Assembly (NCBI GenBank): GCA_014799585.1
Contig: JAAVHU010000023.1
Span: 1-24,899 of the forward strand
Reading direction: 5' to 3'
Source: Clostridiales bacterium
GTDB lineage: Bacteria; Bacillota; Clostridia; Oscillospirales; Acutalibacteraceae
DNA length: 24,899 bases
In this document: positions 13,357 to 20,121 of the stretch, piece after piece
How the letters are laid out: each line of letters starts with the position of its first letter
Numbering within the stretch: the first letter of the stretch is position 1
Notes under the pieces: generated by a model
What the model was told of the DNA's origin: nothing
Seen by the model: only the letters and a program-made list of their open reading frames with translations
Databases searched by the model: none
Made by a program: the position numbers and the translations under genes

Positions 13357-14919
13357 TTATATTACATGATAAAAATCAGAATAATCGGTTGGCATAACCC
13401 CTATTTCTAATTTTGGCTTTGCAAATTCAACAATTGCGTGTTGCGGTTCATCACCTGTTCCTGCATTTGCACGAAGGCAAACAGTTAAACCGGCAAAGTC
13501 TTGTTTGTTAACAAAATTTAATGTTAAAAAAATGATCTGCCAAGCGGTATTATCAAAATCCTTTTTAGCATAAAGCTTGCCTTGATTATACGAATTGCCA
13601 TTAATAAAAGCGATTGTGCCACCTGCATTTTTCAAGTTATTCTTCTGTAAAACACGAGCCCATACTGAAAAGGTTATCGGCACTCCCATTAATTCATCCG
13701 CATTTTTAACTGTTTGAATAACATCCATCTGTTCATTTAAAGAATTACCTGAATGCTTAATAGTAATTGAATGATCATTGAAAACAACACTTGTGCTGTC
13801 ATTCGCCAATTTCCAATCTTCATTGAATACTTTATCTTTTCCCATTAAGCCTTTAACACAATCAGATGATTTCACATAGCCCGCTTTAATCTTAGAATAT
13901 GGAAAATCAAAGTTAATTACTTCAGAACTACATTCGAGCATACCTAAGGGATTTTGGCATTCAATATCTCTGTAATACTCGGTATTCTTTTCAACAATAT
14001 AACTATCTTTTGGAGCTGATAAATCATCATTAAGGTATTGTTTGCATACAATGCTGTTTGTAATTAATTTGCTAAGTTTTTTGCAAAGCCAAACTGAATA
14101 TTCTTCTTTCAACTGTGCAATTCTTTCATCCGCAGTTTTTGAATTATCAACAATTAAATTAACACATTTATACATATACTGATAATATTCCTTACAAAAA
14201 TGCAACTCGTGTATCAAACGTGGATGCCTGCCGTCTCCATAAACACCAAAAGGCATCTTTATACTATGACAGCCGGGGCACTTTTCTTTAAATAATTTAT
14301 AGAACTCAACAAGTCTATTATTAACCTTTTCTCTGGCTCCCTTAGGGAAAGTATACAGCTGCTTATCAATTTCATAATGATCTAATCTAAGATTTTCAAT
14401 CATTATGATTTGATCTTCTCTGTAATGCAAATCATTTTTCAGCCAATCTAATAAGCCGTCTATAATTATATTCGCATCTATTTCTCTAAAAATCTTAAAG
14501 CGGCTTATTGCCTCTATCTTACTGCCAGAAAAGAAACTCTTAAGTCCTGCTTTATAAGCACTATTAAACCAAGCAGAGCAGGAAAAATAATGAATAGAGC
14601 CATCTTCATAAGTTTGTTTATACAGATTTGTATTTGCCCAGTCAGCAAAATCAATAATCATATAATCTGATGGCTTCTCATAATAATCAACCAATGTTTT
14701 ATTATAATCGTTAATAATGCACTTCTTTTTGAAATTCGGCATATTTATATTTTCAAAATTTTCCATAGACAGTATGTTTTTTGGTTTATCATTAAAATAA
14801 AAATTCACCATTGGAGAAGATCCCTGAAGAAAATGTATAACTTCGTGCGGATTATTTTCAGCAAAGGTAAATAAATCTCTGCAAACACAACAACCGTATA
14901 TATTAAATGTAGCCATCAT
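13357..14919 (-). CDS. DUF6270-like SGNH-type protein with fibre-like C-terminal domain
   Basis: This 520-residue protein opens with FNIYGCCVCRDLFTFAENN and has SDYMIIDFADWANTNLY and GDGRHPRLIHELHFC, the layout of DUF6270 proteins (SGNH-like, linked to surface polysaccharide modification). The usual GSC nucleophile serine appears as Cys10, so esterase activity is uncertain. From about residue 345 on, a beta-rich region (WKLANDSTSVVFNDHSITIK to FAKPKLEIGVMPTDYS) looks like the carbohydrate-binding ends of phage tail fibres. AGGAG stands 4 bases before the first ATG (14919) and 7 before a second (14916), which may be the true start. It has its own consensus promoter at 14946-14974. The family assignment is moderate. 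Confidence 0.6.
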   Translation of the reverse strand: MMATFNIYGCCVCRDLFTFAENNPHEVIHFLQGSSPMVNFYFNDKPKNILSMENFENINMPNFKKKCIINDYNKTLVDYYEKPSDYMIIDFADWANTNLYKQTYEDGSIHYFSCSAWFNSAYKAGLKSFFSGSKIEAISRFKIFREIDANIIIDGLLDWLKNDLHYREDQIIMIENLRLDHYEIDKQLYTFPKGAREKVNNRLVEFYKLFKEKCPGCHSIKMPFGVYGDGRHPRLIHELHFCKEYYQYMYKCVNLIVDNSKTADERIAQLKEEYSVWLCKKLSKLITNSIVCKQYLNDDLSAPKDSYIVEKNTEYYRDIECQNPLGMLECSSEVINFDFPYSKIKAGYVKSSDCVKGLMGKDKVFNEDWKLANDSTSVVFNDHSITIKHSGNSLNEQMDVIQTVKNADELMGVPITFSVWARVLQKNNLKNAGGTIAFINGNSYNQGKLYAKKDFDNTAWQIIFLTLNFVNKQDFAGLTVCLRANAGTGDEPQHAIVEFAKPKLEIGVMPTDYSDFYHVI

Positions 14920-14945
14920 CGTTCTCCTATTTTAAAATTAAAAAA

Positions 14946-14974
14946 ATTATACCTTAGATAAAACCAATAGTCAA
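14946..14974 (-). promoter_or_regulatory. Strong internal promoter of the DUF6270-like gene
   Basis: On the minus strand TTGACT (14969-14974) and TATAAT (14946-14951) have a 17-bp spacer. It lies in the 67-bp gap before the gene, allowing expression independent of the tail genes upstream. Confidence 0.65.
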
Positions 14975-14986
14975 TACTCGCCATTT

Positions 14987-15094
14987 CTATTCAAAACTTT
15001 TCAAAATAGCAACTACCTCTTTTTTCAGTTTTTTTGGCACATCATTAATCGTTTTTTTACCTTTTCGGATAAGGTCTGCATAAACTTTTGCCAT
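14987..15094 (-). CDS. Small CD1375/XkdX-like phage protein (35 aa)
   Basis: The peptide reads MAKVYADLIRKGKKTINDVP followed by a basic helix and KSFE. This opening is typical of the tiny CD1375/XkdX-like proteins found just after tail-fibre genes in Clostridia phages. GGAGGATAAT precedes the ATG, overlapping the last codons of the preceding gene; the spacing between the two genes is one base. Its role in tail assembly is not known. Confidence 0.7.
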   Translation of the reverse strand: MAKVYADLIRKGKKTINDVPKKLKKEVVAILKSFE

Positions 15095-15095
15095 A

Positions 15096-15359
15096 TTATC
15101 CTCCTATCATTTCGTACACATCACAAAGAGCAAGCTGAGTGTCAGTCAGCTTATCCTCAAGCTGTTTGTTATTTTCATCAATAAGCTGTATATACTCATC
15201 CTTTGTATATTGCTTTTGATTAAATTCGTATTCTGTATGAATACCGTTTTCATCCGTTACCGTTATTTCCTTGATGTCTGAATTGACCCATACTGAATAC
15301 TCGTCAATTTCGATTTCTTTTGGTTTTATTGTGCTTTGCACATTTTTATATTCTGTCAT
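15096..15359 (-). CDS. Small phage tail-module protein (87 aa)
   Basis: This protein has an N-terminal beta-like part (IEIDEYSVWVNSDIKEITVT, then TEYEFNQKQYTKDEYIQLID) and a C-terminal helix (NKQLEDKLTDTQLALCDVYE). Such proteins commonly lie between a baseplate/fibre gene and a CD1375-like gene in Clostridia siphophages, and the C-terminal LEDKLTDTQLALCDVYEMI is the part I recognise. GGAGGTAGAAT gives a clear ribosome site, 11 bases after the BppU-like gene. Function within the tail is unknown. Confidence 0.65.
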   Translation of the reverse strand: MTEYKNVQSTIKPKEIEIDEYSVWVNSDIKEITVTDENGIHTEYEFNQKQYTKDEYIQLIDENNKQLEDKLTDTQLALCDVYEMIGG

Positions 15360-15370
15360 ATTCTACCTCC

Positions 15371-17173
15371 TTAATTCTGCGGTAAATAGATAAGTCTGCA
15401 ACCTGTTTGGCAAAATGTAGATGTTGAATATACATTAAGAGTAGTATTAAATGGCCCGGCACTATTACCACTATACCATCCTCCGCTTGAACACATAATT
15501 GCGTAATCATTTAATTTATTACTTCGGTAGGCAGGGTCGCCTACAGGCAACGCAGTTGTTCCGTTTACTTCAGTAGCACAGAATATCCAATCATATTTTT
15601 CATCATAACCAAAAGCAGAAATACTACCTTTTAAATTTTCTGAATTTATAATTGTAAAACCTATTGGCAAGTAATTATCATTACTTTTATCATCTGCGAA
15701 ATTAAAATCATTACAAATATAAACCAGACCGCCATTATTGGATAAATCAGTTTTATGGCAATTAATACCCTGTATCCAATTAAATACATTACCGTAAGGA
15801 TTTTCAATGCCCCTATATGAAACGGCATTTGCATTAACTGCATTTTTTTCCTCTTTAATAATCGTATTTGTTGACTTATCGTGATACCTATAAACAGTAG
15901 AAACAGCTTCTCCGCTTTTGTTTCCTAATGATGAGGTTGCACCTGTATCAGCACAAAAGTTTAATGACCAATCATTTCCACTGGCACATATACCTCGTCC
16001 CAATGCTTCTTGCATATGCATTGCTCCAAATTCAATCGTCATTAACAATTGTAATGCTGATAAAGATTTGATTGTTTCAATATGCCAGCCTTTACCACGA
16101 TTGGCGGCACAGGTTTCCGCAGTGCTTCTATATAAATTAATACCGTTACCATAATTAGCGGTTGCTTGTCCTGTAATGGGTTTCTTTTCTGCAACTGAGC
16201 TTAGCTTATCAGCACTTGTTACAGTGTGTGTCTGATAATCTGCATCACTGTAATATTCTTCTGCATCTGACATATAAAGACTGCCTTCATATGCGGAATA
16301 AAGGAAATACTCAACCTCATTCCCCTGTTCATTCACAAATGCAGGGTGAAGCTTAAAGCCCACTTTAGGTGCAGATGAAATATAATAATTTGCTTTACGA
16401 ATATGATAACCTGTGCCTTCGTTTATTTTATCAAGTTTAATCGGCACAACCTTGTAATAAAACTTCGGCACGTAAACCATTACCTGCCCGTTTGAGCCGT
16501 CTTCTTTAAAGTTGCTGTCTCCATAATAAGCAGTGATTGTTCCGCCATCCGAAACATTACAGCGTTTCATACCGCCATACATATCAAACTTATCGAAATC
16601 ATCACCTGCGTTTAAGCCGACAGCTCCTGCAAGTCTATTAAATTTTTTGTTTTCATAATCAATCTGTAAACCAAGAATATCACTATCGTTATATCCAACA
16701 AAAGCCTTAACTTCTTCTACTTCGCCTAAAGCATCTTCAATGGAATGAATTGCAGATATAGCATCATTCGTTGCTTTTACAAGAATTAAAAATTCATCAG
16801 AACTTAAAGCACTTCCCTCTGATACAGGAGCGGCTTCAACTATTATGAAAAATGTTGCCGATGATAAAACCGTGCTGCCGTCAAGCAAGGAAACGTCCGC
16901 TCTTACAGTTCCTGCCGAAGCAAGCACTTGCTCTGTTAAAGCTGCAGTTATTGTGCCGTCTTCGTTTATTGTTGATTTATTCATACAGATTCGTCCGTCA
17001 GGCTTAAGGCATCTGAAAGACGCAGTACATCTGTTTGTAGGTTCAATCTTTTCTCCGTTTTCGATTAAAGTTATTCGAAGAAAACGAGAATCAATATCAC
17101 CCTGTTTTGCATTGATATATTTATATTCAACGCAGTTATTCACATCAAGTGTAATACTTTGATAATTTTGCAT
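15371..17173 (-). CDS. BppU-like baseplate protein fused to a C-type-lectin-like receptor-binding domain
   Basis: This 600-residue protein starts with a BppU-type immunoglobulin-like baseplate domain (about 1-120: ITLDVNNCVEYKYINAKQGD, then ASAGTVRADVSLLDGSTVLS), then a short helical linker. The large C-terminal part (about 170-600) looks like the FGE-sulfatase/C-type-lectin fold, with ENPYGNVFNWIQGINC. The last 40 residues (SGGWYSGNSAGPF to CRLIYLPQN) resemble the variable repeat end of diversity-generating retroelement targets. It should be a receptor- or glycan-binding tip protein. AGGAG precedes the ATG at 17173. It heads a three- to four-gene minus-strand cassette with no other phage structural genes in the window. 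Confidence 0.75.
   Translation of the reverse strand: MQNYQSITLDVNNCVEYKYINAKQGDIDSRFLRITLIENGEKIEPTNRCTASFRCLKPDGRICMNKSTINEDGTITAALTEQVLASAGTVRADVSLLDGSTVLSSATFFIIVEAAPVSEGSALSSDEFLILVKATNDAISAIHSIEDALGEVEEVKAFVGYNDSDILGLQIDYENKKFNRLAGAVGLNAGDDFDKFDMYGGMKRCNVSDGGTITAYYGDSNFKEDGSNGQVMVYVPKFYYKVVPIKLDKINEGTGYHIRKANYYISSAPKVGFKLHPAFVNEQGNEVEYFLYSAYEGSLYMSDAEEYYSDADYQTHTVTSADKLSSVAEKKPITGQATANYGNGINLYRSTAETCAANRGKGWHIETIKSLSALQLLMTIEFGAMHMQEALGRGICASGNDWSLNFCADTGATSSLGNKSGEAVSTVYRYHDKSTNTIIKEEKNAVNANAVSYRGIENPYGNVFNWIQGINCHKTDLSNNGGLVYICNDFNFADDKSNDNYLPIGFTIINSENLKGSISAFGYDEKYDWIFCATEVNGTTALPVGDPAYRSNKLNDYAIMCSSGGWYSGNSAGPFNTTLNVYSTSTFCQTGCRLIYLPQN
15374..15493 (-). other. Candidate DGR variable region (VR-like) at the 3' end of the BppU/lectin gene
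   Basis: The last 40 codons follow the DGR target pattern GGxW...AGxF...GxRL, with in-between codons mostly one or two changes from AAT/AAC (TAT, AGT, AAT, ACT, TCT, TTT, TGC, ACA). This is what adenine-directed mutagenesis would produce. No template repeat or reverse transcriptase is in the window, so it may be a distant target or an inactive one. Confidence 0.35.
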
Positions 17174-17245
17174 TCTAATCTCCTGTTTCGTAAATTTTCA
17201 GATAAATAAGATTTTCTAAAACTCACTTTTCCGCCCTGTGAATTT

Positions 17246-17310
17246 AGGCAATGAAGAGTAAGGGCAAATCAGCCAATTTTAACCACGGTTTGGATTTCTT
17301 TTCATTGCCT
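17246..17310 (-). repeat. 13-bp dyad enclosing a 39-base loop, upstream of the tail island
   Basis: AGGCAATGAAGAG (17246-17258) is complementary to CTTTTCATTGCCT (17298-17310) with one G-T pair. The loop holds a small AACC/GGTT dyad. It lies in the 283-bp gap between punA and the BppU-like gene and may be a leader RNA structure or an old recombination site. Confidence 0.45.
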
Positions 17311-17321
17311 TAGACAAAAAG

Positions 17322-17350
17322 AAAAAATGCAGTTAAATTCTGCATTTTTT
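17322..17350. terminator. Terminator downstream of punA
   Basis: A perfect 11-bp stem AAAAAATGCAG/CTGCATTTTTT (17322-17332 with 17340-17350) with a seven-base loop carries A- and T-runs on both sides and lies after the punA stop on the minus strand. Confidence 0.75.
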
Positions 17351-17456
17351 CATAAAATCTATATTCATCTTTGTACACTTTTTGCGAACCTCTGATTTTC
17401 CATATTACATATGAAATGCCGTTCTGTCAACACTTATTTTTAAAAATTGAATTTTT

Positions 17457-18275
17457 TTATATAAGTGAAACAATCTCTTTCATAAATGCGGAAAACTTTT
17501 CTTCAACCATTTTGCCTGTTTCCATAACCTCCTGATGTGTTAACGGCTGATTAAGAATGCCTGCCGCCATATTCGTTATACAGGAAATGCCAAGCACACG
17601 CATTCCGCCGTGCACAGCGGCAACTACTTCGGGAACGGTGGACATTCCAACTGCATCTGCACCAAGAATTTTTACCGCTCTGATTTCGGCAGGGGTTTCA
17701 AACATAGGGCCTTTACAGTAACAATACACTCCGTTTTGAACCTTTATATTTATATTTTCGGCAGCCCTGTTTGCAATGCTGATGAATGCTTTGTCATAAG
17801 CCTCACTCATAGACGGAAAACGAGTTCCGAACCTGTCATCATTTTCCCCTGTTAATGCAGACGGGCAGAAAAAGCTGATATGGTCAGTCATAACCATCAA
17901 ATCCCCTGGTTCGTATGATGTATTCACAGCACCCGAAGCATTTGTTACAATATAATTCTTAATTCCCATAAGCTGAAAAACTCGTACAGGCAGAGTAACA
18001 TCATCTGTTTCATATCCCTCATAAAGATGAAATCTGCCCTGCATTGCAGCAATTTTCTTTCCGCACACTGAACCAAAAATCAGCTTGCCCGCGTGACCTT
18101 TCACTGTTGAAACGGGAAAGCCCTCAATATCCTTGTAATCAATTTCCACATCAACCTTTATTTCATTTGCAAACGCACCCAAGCCACTTCCAAGCACAAT
18201 AGCAATTTCAGGAACATAATCAATTTTATCTGCTAAAAATTCTTTAATTTTATTTGCTCTGTCAAAAAGTTTCAT
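17457..18275 (-). CDS. punA: Purine nucleoside phosphorylase (trimeric, guanosine/inosine type)
   Basis: This 272-residue cytoplasmic enzyme splits inosine and guanosine with phosphate into base and ribose 1-phosphate for purine salvage. Hallmarks are IVLGSGLG (phosphate loop), VKGHAGKL, MQGRFHLYEGY, VTNASGAVN, YCKGPMFETPAEIRA and ADAVGMSTVPE with the base-contacting Glu and Asn in ITNMAAG. The length is normal for the class. I choose the ATG at 18275 because GGTGA lies 5 bases before it; the ATG at 18287 is within that site. A promoter (TTGACT-17-TAAGAT) lies at 18308-18336 and a terminator at 17322-17350, so it is monocistronic. Confidence 0.93.
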   Translation of the reverse strand: MKLFDRANKIKEFLADKIDYVPEIAIVLGSGLGAFANEIKVDVEIDYKDIEGFPVSTVKGHAGKLIFGSVCGKKIAAMQGRFHLYEGYETDDVTLPVRVFQLMGIKNYIVTNASGAVNTSYEPGDLMVMTDHISFFCPSALTGENDDRFGTRFPSMSEAYDKAFISIANRAAENINIKVQNGVYCYCKGPMFETPAEIRAVKILGADAVGMSTVPEVVAAVHGGMRVLGISCITNMAAGILNQPLTHQEVMETGKMVEEKFSAFMKEIVSLI

Positions 18276-18307
18276 CCTAATCACCATACTAAAATAATCT
18301 GTACTTT

Positions 18308-18336
18308 ATCTTAGCATACCTCAAATTTTCAGTCAA
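18308..18336 (-). promoter_or_regulatory. punA promoter
   Basis: On the minus strand TTGACT (18331-18336) and TAAGAT (18308-18313) are 17 bp apart. Confidence 0.6.
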
Positions 18337-18341
18337 TCTTA

Positions 18342-18370
18342 TTGTATAATTTCAGTTTTTGATATATTAT
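18342..18370 (+). promoter_or_regulatory. Promoter of the Cys-rich protein gene
   Basis: TTGTAT (18342-18347) and TATTAT (18365-18370) have a 17-bp spacer, divergent from the punA promoter. Confidence 0.5.
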
Positions 18371-18400
18371 ATAAGCAGATGATTAAAGAGGTATACAAAT

Positions 18401-18724
18401 ATGAAAATTGAAGGTAATCAAAAAGAAATAGACGCAATGACAGAATTCCATAAGGGAAACAGAACAGAAGGATTGAAACTGCAAGAAGAATTTGCGGCAG
18501 AATTCAGAAAAGAATATGAAAATAAAGACCATTGCCCTTGCCGAAAAGCCTGCCGTTATCACGGAAACTGCAAGGAATGTGTTGCCATTCACAGAGCGCA
18601 TCAGGAACATGTGCCAAATTGTATGCGACCAATCATTAATAAAAAAATCAAACTTTTATCCGAATTGACAGAGCATACGATAGCAAACGAAATAGAACCG
18701 CCAAAAGAGATTATGAGAAAATAA
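18401..18724 (+). CDS. Small Cys/His-rich protein, possible metal-binding
   Basis: This 107-residue protein has a charged helical N-terminal half and a central cluster HCPCRKACRYHGNCKECVAI, then HRAHQEHVPNC, giving seven Cys and several His within about 40 residues. The pattern CPC..C..HG.C..C...H..H..PNC recurs in small Clostridia proteins often labelled loosely as LPS biosynthesis protein; that label has no support here. Metal binding is likely but not shown. AAGAGGT precedes the ATG. It lies between punA and tRNA-Ser, with its own promoter. Confidence 0.75.
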   Translation: MKIEGNQKEIDAMTEFHKGNRTEGLKLQEEFAAEFRKEYENKDHCPCRKACRYHGNCKECVAIHRAHQEHVPNCMRPIINKKIKLLSELTEHTIANEIEPPKEIMRK

Positions 18725-18739
18725 AACTATAATATACAC

Positions 18740-18768
18740 TTGACTATTTAATTAAAATGTAGTAAATT
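18740..18768 (+). promoter_or_regulatory. tRNA-Ser promoter
   Basis: TTGACT (18740-18745) and TAAATT (18763-18768) have a 17-bp spacer, ending 31 bases before the tRNA. Confidence 0.55.
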
Positions 18769-18799
18769 ATATGGGCGGTAAAAAACGCGTAAATAATAT

Positions 18800-18892
18800 G
18801 CAGATGTGTCCGAGCTGGCCGAAGGAGCACGATTGGAAATCGTGTAAACGGCGAACACCGTTTCAAGGGTTCAAATCCCTTCATCTGCGCCA
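18800..18892 (+). tRNA. tRNA-Ser(GGA)
   Basis: The acceptor stem GCAGATG pairs with CATCTGC at 18882-18888. The anticodon stem CACGA/TCGTG encloses TTGGAAA, giving anticodon GGA for UCC and UCU serine codons. A long variable arm (AACGGCGAACACCGTT) marks a class II tRNA. The T-arm is AAGGG-TTCAAAT-CCCTT, discriminator G18889, and CCA is encoded (18890-18892). Confidence 0.97.
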
Positions 18893-18895
18893 AAT

Positions 18896-18925
18896 AAAAG
18901 AACATAGCATCAGCTATGTTCTTTT
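18896..18925 (+). terminator. Terminator of tRNA-Ser
   Basis: A perfect 13-bp stem (18896-18908 with 18913-18925) with a four-base loop is followed by GTTTTA, four bases after the CCA end. Confidence 0.85.
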
Positions 18926-18940
18926 GTTTTACATAATTAA

Positions 18941-19080
18941 AAGGGATTTGAACACGAGCTCCAAAAACAAAGCCGTCAGGCGCATGCTTTTGGGAGAAAG
19001 GTACAGTGTACCTTTCGATAGCGAGTTGATAACTTTATCTGCATTTTTTCATTATATGATATTCAACACGAGCTCCAAAA
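18941..19080. repeat. Direct repeats and dyads after tRNA-Ser, possible element remnant
   Basis: AACACGAGCTCCAAAA occurs twice (18951-18966 and 19065-19080), extended to 18 of 19 matches from 18948 and 19062. The first copy is joined to AAGGGATTTGAAC (18941-18953), the reverse complement of the tRNA T-arm at 18869-18881. Between the repeats are CTCCAAAA/TTTTGGGAG (18959-18966 with 18988-18996) and a palindrome with AAAGGTACA/TGTACCTTT arms (18997-19015). There is no credible gene; the 104-codon frame here runs through the tRNA. Confidence 0.5.
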
Positions 19081-19088
19081 CATAAGTC

Positions 19089-19116
19089 TTGAATAATCAA
19101 TATATTGTGATATACT
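19089..19116 (+). promoter_or_regulatory. Promoter of the GH43-like gene
   Basis: TTGAAT (19089-19094) and TATACT (19111-19116) have a 16-bp spacer. Confidence 0.5.
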
Positions 19117-19149
19117 GAGATGAGTATATAAATATAAGGAGGGTACGTT

Positions 19150-20028
19150 ATGTTAAAACCCAACAGTAATATAGCAAAAACGAATCACGCAGATCCTGAA
19201 GCAAGACTATATAACGGTAAATATTATATTTACGCTACAAAGTCACGACCATATAATCAGCAGAAAAATATAGATTTATATATCAGTGATGACGGAGAGC
19301 ATTGGCGTGAGAAGAAAGATATTATTGATATGTCCACCTTTCCTTATACGAAAAATGCAGTATGGGCACCGTCTGTTATTGAAAAGAATGGATTATACTA
19401 TCTCATTTTTGCAATCAACGATATTCAGAATAATAATGAAGACGGCGGACTTGAAATTGCTGTTTCATCCTCTCCCGAAGGGCCATTCGTAAATCATATC
19501 GGAACACATTTAATTGATAAATTTATAAACGGTGCACAGCCGATCGACGCACATTTCTTTAAAGACGATGACGATAAGATTTATCTGTTTTACGGCGGCT
19601 GGGATCATTGCAATGTTGCAATGATGAATGAGGATATGAATGGATTTGTGCCATTGCCAAATGGAGAACTTATAAAGGAAATCACGCCCCAAGGCTATCA
19701 CGAAGCACCTTGTATGTTCAAAAGAAATGATGTGTATTACTTTATGTGGTCAACAGGCAATTGGATGGATGGCACATATAAAGTTTTATATGGAATGGCA
19801 GATAGTCCACTTGCTACCTTTGAGCCGATAGATGAAATTTTAAATAATGATAATGATGTTGCTAAAGCACCGGGACACAACGGATATATTGAAGATATTG
19901 ACGGTCAGTATTATGTTTTCTATCATCGCAGACCGCTTGATAAAACGATGTGTCACTGCCGTATACTTGCTATTGATAAAATGAATTTTGATGATAACGG
20001 AAGAATTCAAAAAATTCAGATGACATAA
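19150..20028 (+). CDS. Glycoside hydrolase family 43-like enzyme, cytoplasmic
   Basis: This 292-residue protein has the five-bladed beta-propeller pattern of GH43/clan GH-F. Candidate catalytic residues are the general base Asp15 in NHADPEARL, the pKa-modulating Asp133 in GAQPIDAHFF, and the general acid Glu185 in GYHEAPCMF, each in its usual context. KYYIYAT, VWAPSVIEKNGLYYLIFA and APGHNGYIEDIDGQYYVFYH repeat the blade signatures. No signal peptide is present, so it acts on imported oligosaccharides, for example arabino- or xylo-oligomers; the sugar cannot be told from sequence. It is a single catalytic domain without a carbohydrate-binding module. AAGGAGGG precedes the ATG. Confidence 0.88.
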   Translation: MLKPNSNIAKTNHADPEARLYNGKYYIYATKSRPYNQQKNIDLYISDDGEHWREKKDIIDMSTFPYTKNAVWAPSVIEKNGLYYLIFAINDIQNNNEDGGLEIAVSSSPEGPFVNHIGTHLIDKFINGAQPIDAHFFKDDDDKIYLFYGGWDHCNVAMMNEDMNGFVPLPNGELIKEITPQGYHEAPCMFKRNDVYYFMWSTGNWMDGTYKVLYGMADSPLATFEPIDEILNNDNDVAKAPGHNGYIEDIDGQYYVFYHRRPLDKTMCHCRILAIDKMNFDDNGRIQKIQMT

Positions 20029-20077
20029 TGATTGAAATACTTACTTCACCAAAATGGCTCAACGTTTATAAAATTGT

Positions 20078-20106
20078 TTGACAAAGCGGTGCATTTCGTC
20101 TATACT
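20078..20106 (+). promoter_or_regulatory. Promoter of the glycerophosphodiesterase gene
   Basis: TTGACA (20078-20083) and TATACT (20101-20106) are 17 bp apart. Transcription from here would begin near 20113, so the upstream in-frame start at 20032 is not used. Confidence 0.7.
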
Positions 20107-20121
20107 GTTCACAGAGGGGTG

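Noticed and set aside
13357-17173. Complete prophage
   Set aside because: Only tail-tip type genes are present; there is no integrase, terminase, portal, capsid, holin or lysin.
13128-17460. DGR reverse transcriptase and template repeat
   Set aside because: No reverse transcriptase frame and no AAY-rich imperfect copy of 15374-15493 could be found on either strand of the window.
18771-19085. 104-codon plus-strand reading frame
   Set aside because: It runs through tRNA-Ser(GGA) and its terminator, has no ribosome site and resembles no protein.
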